15,198 nt of DNA from Aquimarina sp. (GTDB taxonomy: Bacteria > Bacteroidota > Bacteroidia > Flavobacteriales > Flavobacteriaceae): positions 1 to 15,198 of the forward strand of contig NZVW01000120.1 of NCBI GenBank assembly GCA_002697475.1. Reading direction: 5' to 3'. A model generated the notes under the pieces. The model did not search any database. It was not told where the DNA came from and saw only the letters and a list, made by a program, of their open reading frames with translations. Shown here in pieces: positions 6,801-12,878 of the stretch (its first letter is position 1; each line of letters begins with the position of its first letter). A program made the translations under genes and the position numbers.

Positions 6801-7492
6801 AGTTGATTGGTATTCAGTTCGTTAATAGACCAATATTTTTTTACATAGACAAATGCTCTGCCTCCAAAGGGATCGAGATACACGCTTAACCACTGGTAAT
6901 CCAGATCTGACAATAGGTTTCCTGAGATACTATAGAGTAAAAACAGACAAATACCCCCCAGATAAATTATAGGCATTTTTTTAAAGAAGGCCATCAAACA
7001 GAAGAATAGCGAACCAATTAAAAAGGCATTGATCTCCAATAAAAAGATAAAGGGAAGTATATAACTGCTAAAATCGAAACCGGTGTATACACCATAATCC
7101 GGTCTGTCAAGATAGGTCCCAATACCAAAACCTATCATAGCTCCTAAAACAATGAATAAGTTCAGCAAGGTTACCACTGCAAAACTACCAAAGAAACGAC
7201 CCAGTACATAGGACTTTTGACGGATCGGAAAGGTAAAATAGGTCTGCGCCGTTTTATGATCCTGATCCCTAAAGATAGGAACACCCATAATCGCGGCATA
7301 AAAAAAGATGCTAATCACTGATATAGGGCCAATAACTCCTACTATGTTGTTAGGGCTATTAGCAAACTCAGCAGTTGATGAGGAAATCAGGGAAGCCCAA
7401 ACTCCCGCTATAATAAGACCCAAAGACGCATAAATCCACGTTACCGGTCGCCTTAATCTATACTGAAGCTCAAACAGAAATATCTCTATCAT
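3893..7492 (-). CDS. ABC-2 type permease fused to extracytoplasmic M1-family metallopeptidase
   Basis: A 1199-residue fusion. Residues about 1-260 and 310-595 are two hydrophobic blocks with six or seven membrane helices each, typical of a duplicated ABC-2 permease. From about 600 to the C-terminus is an M1 aminopeptidase-like domain, probably on the outer face of the inner membrane. The zinc motif HEVAHQWWGH starts at H935, with H939 the second ligand and E959 the likely third, one residue further than the usual HExxH-x18-E. A YRKG motif near 1015 carries the likely catalytic Tyr. The exopeptidase GAMEN loop is replaced by EFPAFSTFAQSF near 891, so classic aminopeptidase specificity is doubtful. 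The start ATG overlaps the stop of the ATPase gene (ATGA), so the two are translationally coupled and form one exporter. The substrate is unknown, possibly a peptide that is moved and trimmed. Confidence 0.9.
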   Translation of the reverse strand: MIEIFLFELQYRLRRPVTWIYASLGLIIAGVWASLISSSTAEFANSPNNIVGVIGPISVISIFFYAAIMGVPIFRDQDHKTAQTYFTFPIRQKSYVLGRFFGSFAVVTLLNLFIVLGAMIGFGIGTYLDRPDYGVYTGFDFSSYILPFIFLLEINAFLIGSLFFCLMAFFKKMPIIYLGGICLFLLYSISGNLLSDLDYQWLSVYLDPFGGRAFVYVKKYWSINELNTNQLPIYGPFLMNRLLWLGIGMVFFLATVLRFDYKRFLVSGKKKSKTNNDPFISTGVTRVIQDFSKQNSRKNLWSLSKIEFLSIVKDPIFLILLIIGVLVALFTVYKANETYGTPNLPLTRYVVVYITAGLSLFSAIILIIYSGEAVHRTRSNKTFVFYDALPISNFSLYFSKIISLIGVAAVLAFINIFIGVVFQLVSGYFSIDIVTYLIYNYGLVFPGFLTTIFLAFFIHVLVNNKFLGHFIIVLLYVGLPLLVALVFKSTNPLFIFGGTTPFFLSDLNGFGHYLTGITWLNLYWILFTLILVIIGKAFWTRGFFSSAKERLYLAKKRFSVKTILSLVGTLILFIGVTSYSYYNLKVLNSMSSGDALESSSAEKEKKYGKYIGQPHPQVTDLKAYIDVFPEDRNIAAKGEFTITNNYETAIDTLMLNVQYPSEHTEIKKVSYNGTVLQPAVADSAHRIYLYKLPQSLQPNATSALTIEMWSETKGFANKLETEVLHNGTFINNSIFPTFHYDRSLVDNGVRKKYDLEKLDYLYPSRSDSTALKKNLFNEDANFINFEAVVSTSEDQIALAPGKLINNYKKEGRSYYHYKLESQTDLFFNVVSADYTVEKSSWTAPSGKNVTIEVYYHPEHGRNINHMIDGVRVALDYCSKNFYEYPNSVIRIVEFPAFSTFAQSFVTTIPYSEDFGFAANFDKAEDFNYAFRVTTHEVAHQWWGHIVTPSKTSGANIISETLAEYSSLMTMKQEYGENGIKNFLKYSLDNYLRSRAFSFKPERSLLNVETGQHIWYRKGSMVVYHIQDLIGEQKMNTALRNFLMEYKYFEKGYYPTSENLFDAIYQVTPDSLKYVVEDGFKEIVLYENRVTDTKTKKLDNGTYETTFTVNSKKIYYDDTGKEKRTDDGKNLIEIGLFGEDIKDQKDVPLKNPYYLERKWLTSGDNTFTIVTDQKPEKAGIDPYNKLIDRNSEDNLKFVEE

Positions 7493-8370
7493 AGCGCAAC
7501 CTCCTCTTTATTATTAATAGAGTAAAAGTAGAAGTCTTCCAGATCATTGTTTACAGGTTCAAAACCTGCTCCGGGATGCGTTTCGCTATATACATTGATA
7601 TACAACTCTCCACCACGCAGGTAATTGGATAGTACCACTTGCTCTTGTTCATAAGTTTCCAGTTCCTGCTTTTGGATATGTTTTTTAAACACCTTGTTGT
7701 CTAATCTCGACGATAATTCCTGTGGATTGCCTTCAACCAATATTCGACCTTCATTAAATATTGCCATCTTCTGGCATAGGTTAGTCACATCGTCTACGAT
7801 ATGTGTACTGAGAATGACTACCGCATTTTCCCCCAGTTCGCTGAGTAAATTATGGAATCGGTTACGTTCCAGAGGGTCAAGACCAGCGGTAGGCTCGTCC
7901 ACAATGATCAGTTGAGGATTACCTAAAAGCGCCTGAGCAATCCCAAAACGCTGTCGCATACCTCCGGAGAAATCCCCCAGATTACGATTACGAAATTTGT
8001 ACAGGTTTACTTTGTTCAATAATTCTGCCACATAATGCTTTCTTTCGTTGGAATTGGCAATACCTTTCACCTTAGCGATATGATTCAGCATCATTTCTGC
8101 AGTGACCTTTGGATATACCCCAAAATCCTGTGGCAAATACCCTAATACTTTTCGCAACTCTTCCGGTTGATTAAACACATCAATACCATCAAATTCAATA
8201 CTGCCTGTATCGGCTAATTGAAGCGTGGCGATGGTACGCATTAATGTTGATTTTCCGGCTCCGTTAGGTCCTAGCAGACCAAACATACCTTTGTCAATAG
8301 TAAGATTAACATTATTTAATGCCTGTGTACCGTTGGGATAGGTTTTGTTCAGGTTTTGTATAGAAAGCAT
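7489..8370 (-). CDS. ABC transporter ATP-binding protein
   Basis: A 293-residue cytoplasmic ATPase that should power the adjacent fused permease. It shows Walker A GPNGAGKST (34-42), Q-loop Gln81, signature FSGGMRQR (134-141), Walker B LIIVDEP (154-160), D-loop GLD (163-165) and switch His190, so all catalytic elements are intact. The region after about 210 is the accessory C-terminal part common in ABC-2 exporter ATPases. It is the first gene of the minus-strand operon and shares four bases with the permease/M1 gene. Palindromes at 8384-8398 and 8434-8447 lie in its promoter region. Confidence 0.95.
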   Translation of the reverse strand: MLSIQNLNKTYPNGTQALNNVNLTIDKGMFGLLGPNGAGKSTLMRTIATLQLADTGSIEFDGIDVFNQPEELRKVLGYLPQDFGVYPKVTAEMMLNHIAKVKGIANSNERKHYVAELLNKVNLYKFRNRNLGDFSGGMRQRFGIAQALLGNPQLIIVDEPTAGLDPLERNRFHNLLSELGENAVVILSTHIVDDVTNLCQKMAIFNEGRILVEGNPQELSSRLDNKVFKKHIQKQELETYEQEQVVLSNYLRGGELYINVYSETHPGAGFEPVNNDLEDFYFYSINNKEEVAL

Positions 8371-8383
8371 AGTTTGTAAGCGT

Positions 8384-8398
8384 TAATTTTTAAAATTA
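8384..8398. promoter_or_regulatory. AT-rich palindrome just upstream of the ABC operon
   Basis: TAATTTTTAAAATTA has seven-base arms around one central base and lies 14-28 bases before the ATPase start. It overlaps a minus-strand TAATTTTA that differs from TAnnTTTG by one base, so it could be an operator over the -7 element. AT richness makes a chance palindrome possible. Confidence 0.3.
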
Positions 8399-8433
8399 GT
8401 CTGTAGTCGTATGGATTTGTTACAAAAAAGATG

Positions 8434-8447
8434 TCAAAACGTTTTGA
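8434..8447. promoter_or_regulatory. Perfect 14-bp palindrome, candidate operator
   Basis: TCAAAACGTTTTGA is its own reverse complement. It lies about 64 bases upstream of the ATPase start, within the expected regulatory region of the minus-strand operon and far from hemB. The binding protein is unknown. Confidence 0.4.
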
Positions 8448-8460
8448 AATCAGTTTAGTT

Positions 8461-8546
8461 GGGCGTTACCCTTCGGGTCGGGCTATACGCTACAATTCCT
8501 CACCTGACATATCAGGTTGCGGGATTTTCACTACTATCCCTAACGC
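8461..8546. repeat. 86-bp repeat with inverted ends and internal hairpin
   Basis: It opens GGGCGTTA and closes TAACGC, giving six-base perfect inverted ends. Inside, ACCTGA (8502-8507) and TCAGGT (8512-8517) form a hairpin with a four-base loop. The left part with TCGGGCTATACGC and the right part with CACTACTATCCCTAACGC resemble an interspersed repeat I recall from flavobacterial genomes; no second copy lies in this window. Confidence 0.5.
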
Positions 8547-8670
8547 AAAGAAGTAATAGAAGAAATAATGAATTAATGATTAAATGAAACTTAGAAAACT
8601 ATGCGCTAAAAGTTAAGTGAGTACAACGATAATGTAATATCTCGACTAAGCCTATTCAGCCATACTCAAT

Positions 8671-8719
8671 CCCGAAACCCGAAACCCGAAACCCGAAACC
8701 TGAAACCTGAAACCCGAAA
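8671..8719. repeat. Heptanucleotide tandem array, seven units
   Basis: Seven exact-length units: four CCCGAAA, two CCTGAAA and one CCCGAAA. The array ends 24 bases before the hemB -7 element. Such arrays can change length by slippage. Confidence 0.85.
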
Positions 8720-8742
8720 ACCTCTGAATGAAACTAAAAACT

Positions 8743-8750
8743 TATCTTTG
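8743..8750 (+). promoter_or_regulatory. hemB -7 promoter element
   Basis: TATCTTTG matches TAnnTTTG exactly and lies 26 bases before the hemB ATG, placing the transcript start near 8757. The heptanucleotide array lies in the upstream promoter region. Confidence 0.6.
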
Positions 8751-8776
8751 CACTCCAATACAGATATTTCCAAAGT

Positions 8777-9751
8777 ATGCATTTGCTAAGAAGAAACAGA
8801 AGACTTAGAAACTCAGAAGCGATCAGAGCTTTAGTAAGAGAAACTACAATTAGTGCGGATGATTTTTTAGTACCTCTATTTGTTGTAGAAGGGTCAGGGA
8901 TTCAGCAAGAAATTCCTTCTATGCCCGGATATTACAGGTATAGCCTTGACTTACTAAAAAAAGAAGTAAAGGAGTTATGGTCTCTGGGGCTTAAATCCGT
9001 TCTATTGTTTGTCAAAGTGCCGGACAACTTAAAGGATAATAAAGGTACTGAAGCGTTAAACGCTGACGGACTCATGCAGCGTGCTATCAAAACTGTGAAA
9101 GAAGTAGCTCCTGATATGTTGGTCATGACAGATGTAGCATTGGATCCTTATTCTTCCTACGGACATGATGGTATTGTAGAGGATGGATATATCGTTAATG
9201 ATAAAACAACAGAAGTTTTAGCGCAAATGTCGTTATCACACGCTCAGGCAGGGGCAGACTTTGTAGCTCCCAGTGATATGATGGACGGACGAATTTTAGC
9301 CATTAGAGAATTGCTCGAAAAGGAAAAGTTTGTGAACACGGGCATCATGAGTTATAGTGCTAAATACGCTTCTGCATTTTACGGTCCTTTTAGGGACGCA
9401 CTGGATTCCGCTCCGGGATTTGGCGATAAAAAAACCTATCAGATGGATGTCGCCAATAGAGATGAAGCCATTAAAGAAACCCTGATGGACATTGATGAAG
9501 GGGCTGATATTGTAATGGTAAAACCCGGACTGTGCTATCTGGATATTGTCAGAGACATCAAAAATGTTGTGGATGTACCGGTGGCCGTATATCAGGTGAG
9601 TGGTGAGTATGCAATGCTAAAGGCCGCAGCAGAAAAAGGTTGGCTGGATCATGATGCCGTAATGATGGAGCAGGTGATGGCCATAAAAAGGGCCGGGGCA
9701 AATATAATTGCCAGTTATTTTGCAAAAGACGTAGTAAAACTTTTATCTTAG
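8777..9751 (+). CDS. hemB: Porphobilinogen synthase (delta-aminolevulinic acid dehydratase)
   Basis: A 324-residue cytoplasmic enzyme that condenses two 5-aminolevulinate molecules to porphobilinogen, the first common tetrapyrrole precursor, on the way to heme. The two active-site lysines are visible: Lys196 in MSYSAKYASAFYGPF and Lys249 in DIVMVKPGLCY, the latter forming the conserved Schiff base. The metal site reads DVALDPYSSYGHDG (119-132), with Ala/Asp in place of the Cys triad of zinc enzymes, so this is the zinc-independent, magnesium-responsive class. The N-terminal RRNRRLRNSEAIRALV arm is typical. The length is normal. It has its own TAnnTTTG promoter and is followed after 24 bases by the TerB-like gene, so it probably leads an operon that also includes a cytochrome c. 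Confidence 0.97.
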   Translation: MHLLRRNRRLRNSEAIRALVRETTISADDFLVPLFVVEGSGIQQEIPSMPGYYRYSLDLLKKEVKELWSLGLKSVLLFVKVPDNLKDNKGTEALNADGLMQRAIKTVKEVAPDMLVMTDVALDPYSSYGHDGIVEDGYIVNDKTTEVLAQMSLSHAQAGADFVAPSDMMDGRILAIRELLEKEKFVNTGIMSYSAKYASAFYGPFRDALDSAPGFGDKKTYQMDVANRDEAIKETLMDIDEGADIVMVKPGLCYLDIVRDIKNVVDVPVAVYQVSGEYAMLKAAAEKGWLDHDAVMMEQVMAIKRAGANIIASYFAKDVVKLLS

Positions 9752-9775
9752 TTACTCGTTTTTAATTTTATACGT

Positions 9776-10162
9776 ATGGTAAGTAAACATAGATTGTATC
9801 AAACTTTTGGTGAATTACTATACGTTGTGGCGATGAGTGATGGAGTCATCCAGAAGGAGGAAGTCGAAACTTTAGACGAAATCCTCAAGGCACATCCTAA
9901 GTCAAAGGAAATTCAATGGTCTTTTTTTTATGAGCAAGGTCAGAATAATGATATAGAGTTGCTGTATAAAAATGTGATTGAGGTTTTTACGGATCACGGA
10001 CCGGATGAAGAGTACGATTTTATAGTCTTTGCTTTAGAGAAACTTGCTGAAGCGAGCGATGGTATTTCTAAAGAAGAAGACAAGATTATTAAAAATTTTT
10101 CGAAACAACTTTTAGCCCGATTTAAAAGCGATATAGAAAACATCCAACAAAAGCTTAAATAA
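9776..10162 (+). CDS. TerB-like protein
   Basis: A 128-residue, acidic, all-helical cytoplasmic protein. The opening GELLYVVAMSDGVIQKEEV (about 12-30) matches the TerB fold signature (hydrophobic helix, then A-x-DG-x-I/V and an acidic turn), and a second similar unit appears at LAEASDGISKEEDKII (about 92-107). TerB proteins are associated with tellurite or stress responses and may bind metal through acidic turns, but no other ter gene is near, so resistance should not be assumed. It lies 24 bases after hemB and 8 bases before the cytochrome gene, so it is probably co-transcribed with both. Confidence 0.7.
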   Translation: MVSKHRLYQTFGELLYVVAMSDGVIQKEEVETLDEILKAHPKSKEIQWSFFYEQGQNNDIELLYKNVIEVFTDHGPDEEYDFIVFALEKLAEASDGISKEEDKIIKNFSKQLLARFKSDIENIQQKLK

Positions 10163-10170
10163 CCATTTTT

Positions 10171-10557
10171 ATGCAGAAATTTATTGTAATTCTAGGGGCA
10201 GTATGTATTTTCTTTTCATGTCAATCAGAAAAGAAGGAAAAAGAATCCGTAACCATCGGTGGTAAGAAAAAAGAGATGTCTCTTGCAGACCAGGGAAAAA
10301 AACTTTTTAATGATAAAGGTAAATGTTATACCTGTCATAAACTGGATAAAAAATCTATTGGACCCGGTGTCGCTGAGATCATGAAAATCTACAAGGAGCA
10401 GAATGGAGACATCGTTGCTTTCTTAAAACAAGAAGCTGCCCCTATTGTGGATCCGCAATCCTACTCAGTGATGAAAACGAATTTCGCCCTGCTAAAAACT
10501 TTTAGTGACGAGGAGTTAGAAGCACTGGAAGCCTATATGCAAAGTGTAGGAAACTAA
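10171..10557 (+). CDS. Lipoprotein c-type cytochrome (class I)
   Basis: A 128-residue protein. The short signal ends in FFSC, with Cys17 the likely lipidated residue, followed by a lysine-rich linker to about 36. The cytochrome domain carries the heme-binding CYTCH (52-56), IGPG (63-66) as in small c551-type cytochromes, and Met101 in SVMKTNF as the likely axial ligand. The C-terminal helix EELEALEAYMQSV is typical. It should be an electron carrier tethered in the periplasm. It follows the TerB-like gene by eight bases, and its TAA shares one base with the ATG of the DinB gene. The partner oxidase or reductase is not in this window. Confidence 0.92.
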   Translation: MQKFIVILGAVCIFFSCQSEKKEKESVTIGGKKKEMSLADQGKKLFNDKGKCYTCHKLDKKSIGPGVAEIMKIYKEQNGDIVAFLKQEAAPIVDPQSYSVMKTNFALLKTFSDEELEALEAYMQSVGN

Positions 10558-11081
10558 TGATGCTAAAAAAACTGGGATGTATTATCGTCCTGTTATCGGT
10601 TTGTTCCATGTATGCTCAACAAATCACTGTTAAAGAAGCTTTTTTAGAAAAATGGAGCAATTCTAAAACGTATCTCATGGCATTAGCAGAAAGCATGCCA
10701 GAGGATAAGTTTAGTTTTAAACCAACAGAAGGTTCCATGGATTTTAAGAGTTAGCTATTGCATATTCGTGGTAATATGTTATGGTTGAGCACAACACATT
10801 TTTCGGATGAAGAGTTTGACATGATAAAACTCCGTGAAGAATCTTTTGATACTAAACAAGATATTCTCAAAGCACTAGAAACTGCATTTGATTTGGTATA
10901 TCAACGAGTTAAGACAACAAACGAAGAAGAGTTTACTAAAACAGTTGATTTCTTTGCAGGACCTAAATCAAAATTGCAGATCTTAAATTTGCTACATGAT
11001 CACGTAACTCATCACAGAGGACAACTGGTAGTGTACCTTAATCTTAATGGTATAAAACCTGCCCAGTATGTAGGTTGGTAA
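10557..11081 (+). pseudogene. DinB-family protein with signal peptide, interrupted by an in-frame amber codon
   Basis: One reading frame of 174 sense codons is split by a single TAG at 10752-10754 (codon 66). The upstream part carries a signal peptide (MMLKKLGCIIVLLSVCSMYAQ, cleavage near Ala20) and KFSFKPTEGSMDFKS; after the stop the same frame continues LLHIRGNMLW. DinB relatives usually read FKEQLLHI or similar here, so a CAG-to-TAG change of a Gln codon is the simplest cause. The metal ligands His69, His149 and His153 (DHVTHHRGQL) are all kept and there is no frameshift. The family are metal-dependent four-helix proteins, often thiol transferases; this one would be periplasmic. The near-perfect remainder suggests a very recent mutation, a sequencing error or readthrough. 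Re-initiation at TTG 10758 would lack the signal peptide and first helix. Confidence 0.85.
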
Positions 11082-11223
11082 TTCTTGATGTTATTCGAGT
11101 GTCTTTTAATTCTTAGTGTTGTTAATCTTGTGGTACAAATGAAGAAAATGAATTTGTCATCAATAACTATACTCTTCTACGATCTGCATCAAAGAAATTT
11201 TTTAAATTGATACTATGTTTCTT

Positions 11224-11231
11224 TACCTTCG
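11224..11231 (+). promoter_or_regulatory. Possible -7 element for the CNNM gene
   Basis: TACCTTCG differs from TAnnTTTG at one base and lies 22 bases before the ATG at 11254. A 172-base gap from the DinB gene makes a separate promoter plausible. Confidence 0.3.
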
Positions 11232-11253
11232 TGATCTAAACCAATAACGTATT

Positions 11254-12339
11254 ATGGGGCTTCTGATTTTATTTGCTGTTGTATCAATATTTTTTTCTTT
11301 TATGTGCTCCATTCTGGAGGCAGTACTGCTAAGTATTACACCTACCTTTATCAATGTTAAAAAAGCCGAAGGTAAAACCTATGCATTTACACTTGAAGCT
11401 CTGAAAAACGATGTGGATAAACCACTAATCGCTATTTTGACATTAAATACTATTGCGCATACAGTAGGTGCCATATTGGTAGGAGTTCAGGCAGAAAAGC
11501 TACCGTATAAGTTTGAAGTACTGGGAGTAAATCTCGTAGGAATCGTTTCGGCTATTATGACATTATTGATTCTGGTAGTCTCAGAAATTATTCCTAAAAC
11601 TATTGGAGCTAAATTCTGGAAAGAACTTGCCAATTTTACCTCTAAAGCGTTAACCATCATGATTGCACCTTTAAAATATACAGGAATTCTATGGTTACTT
11701 CAGTTAACTACAAAAATAATAGGAGGAAAGGGGCATCACGGCTCTGTGTTGAGCAGAGAAGATTTTTCTGCTATGGCCGATATTGCCCACGAAGAAGGTG
11801 TTTTTGAAGAATCTGAGTCTAAAGTGATTAAAAACTTGTTGACATTTAAGGAGGTTTTTACTAAAGATGTGATGACACCTCGTACGGTAATGAAGATTGC
11901 TAATGAAGAAACCACCGTTGAAGAATTCTTCAACAACAATCAAAATCTGCGCTTTTCCAGAATACCTATTTTTAAGGATAAAACAGATAATATTACAGGT
12001 CTTGTATTAAAAGATGAGATCTATAAAGAAATGGCGAACCAGAACGGTAGCAAAAAACTGGAAGAGCTGAAACGCCCAATACTTTTTACGAATCGAAACT
12101 TACCAATTCCAGAATTATTCAATCAACTGGTAGAAAGTAAAAACCATGTAGCACTTGTTGTCGATGAGTATGGTACAGTTACAGGTATTGTATCTATGGA
12201 GGATGTTATCGAAACGCTTTTAGGACTTGAGATTGTGGATGAGAGCGATGCTGAAACCGATATGCAGCATTTAGCCAGAAAGAACTGGGAGCTCCGTGCA
12301 AAAAAACTGGGAATTATTGATGATGCTACAGACGAATGA
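11254..12339 (+). CDS. CNNM transmembrane protein with CBS pair (hemolysin/CorC-like family)
   Basis: A 361-residue inner-membrane protein. Residues 1-165 form the CNNM (DUF21) domain with about four hydrophobic segments and the family signature SEIIPKT (120-126). An acidic linker with HEEGVFEESE (189-198) precedes two CBS domains from about 206 to 330, opening VFTKDVMTPR and closing VVDEYGTVTGIVSMEDVIETLLG. The C-terminal CorC/HlyC transporter-associated domain common in longer relatives is absent; the protein ends 30 residues after the second CBS. Characterised relatives are linked to Mg or Co efflux, with CBS pairs sensing nucleotides; the old name hemolysin is not a function. Its stop overlaps the start of the ogt gene by four bases (ATGA), so the two are co-translated. 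Confidence 0.92.
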   Translation: MGLLILFAVVSIFFSFMCSILEAVLLSITPTFINVKKAEGKTYAFTLEALKNDVDKPLIAILTLNTIAHTVGAILVGVQAEKLPYKFEVLGVNLVGIVSAIMTLLILVVSEIIPKTIGAKFWKELANFTSKALTIMIAPLKYTGILWLLQLTTKIIGGKGHHGSVLSREDFSAMADIAHEEGVFEESESKVIKNLLTFKEVFTKDVMTPRTVMKIANEETTVEEFFNNNQNLRFSRIPIFKDKTDNITGLVLKDEIYKEMANQNGSKKLEELKRPILFTNRNLPIPELFNQLVESKNHVALVVDEYGTVTGIVSMEDVIETLLGLEIVDESDAETDMQHLARKNWELRAKKLGIIDDATDE

Positions 12340-12815
12340 TCGATGTCGCATACATACAGACTCCACTGGGCATTGCTTCTATTACAGGTAATGAAAAAGG
12401 TGTGCAGGCTGTATCCATACTTTCTGATCAAAAACAAAAACCTTCTGATAACGTTCCGCAATCGTTGTCTGCTGTGGTAACCCAGCTAAAGGAATATTTC
12501 AATGGACAGCGTACAGATTTTGACCTGATTCTCAATCCTCAGGGTACTGAATTTCAACAAAAAGTTTGGCAGGAGCTGGCAAAAATACCTTTTGGTAGTA
12601 CGGTGACTTATCTTGACATGGCTAAACGGCTTGGGGATCCTAAATGTATCCGAGCAGCAGCAACTGCAAACGGAAAAAATCCTTTGTGGATTATTATCCC
12701 TTGTCACCGGGTAATTGGTAGTGACGGTTCTTTAACCGGTTATGCAGGAGGTTTATGGCGAAAAAAGTGGTTGCTAGCACACGAAAGTCCTGTAAAACAG
12801 CAATCCTTGTTTTAA
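12336..12815 (+). CDS. ogt: Methylated-DNA--protein-cysteine S-methyltransferase (O6-methylguanine)
   Basis: A 159-residue suicide DNA-repair enzyme that takes the methyl group from O6-methylguanine (and O4-methylthymine) onto its own cysteine. The acceptor is Cys123 in IIPCHRVIGSDGSLTGYAGG. Supporting residues are the PFGSTVTYLDMAKRLG helix-turn segment with Tyr92, the flipping Arg106 in CIRAAATANGKNP, and the conserved Asn-Pro. It is the short type: no Ada regulatory domain and only a small N-terminal ribonuclease-like domain. It overlaps the CNNM gene by four bases. The symbol ogt is used for the stand-alone form. Confidence 0.95.
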   Translation: MIDVAYIQTPLGIASITGNEKGVQAVSILSDQKQKPSDNVPQSLSAVVTQLKEYFNGQRTDFDLILNPQGTEFQQKVWQELAKIPFGSTVTYLDMAKRLGDPKCIRAAATANGKNPLWIIIPCHRVIGSDGSLTGYAGGLWRKKWLLAHESPVKQQSLF

Positions 12816-12832
12816 ACTGAATCTTTTTTTAG

Positions 12833-12840
12833 TACTTTAG
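12833..12840 (+). promoter_or_regulatory. Possible -7 element before the serine hydrolase
   Basis: TACTTTAG is one base from TAnnTTTG, 38 bases before the ATG at 12879, and lies inside the small dyad GTAC-TTTA-GTAC. It follows a T-run that could also help end ogt transcription. Confidence 0.3.
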
Positions 12841-12878
12841 TACACCGATACCCTTCTTTTAACTCATTTAATCACATT

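Larger units (their letters stand above)
8371..8776. other. Divergent intergenic region between the ABC operon and hemB
   Basis: Two palindromes lie near the ABC operon start, followed by an 86-bp repeat with inverted ends, about 120 bases with nothing recognisable, a heptanucleotide array and the hemB promoter. No gene is visible. Confidence 0.6.

Noticed and set aside
8461..8546. Integron attC-like site suggested by GTTA...TAAC ends
   Set aside because: The order of the core boxes is opposite to an attC, the RYYYAAC/GTTRRRY consensus is not met, and no integrase gene is present.
10557..11081. Two separate small genes instead of one DinB gene
   Set aside because: Both parts are in the same frame with only one stop between them. 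The first has the signal peptide and the second has the family's C-terminal motif, so together they make one normal-length protein.
12123..12461. Antisense reading frame of 112 codons over the CNNM/ogt junction
   Set aside because: It lies opposite two well-supported genes, is rich in Ser/Ile typical of a reverse frame, and has no recognisable domain. Similar antisense frames at 1773-2057, 11704-11943 and 13451-13765 were dropped for the same reasons.
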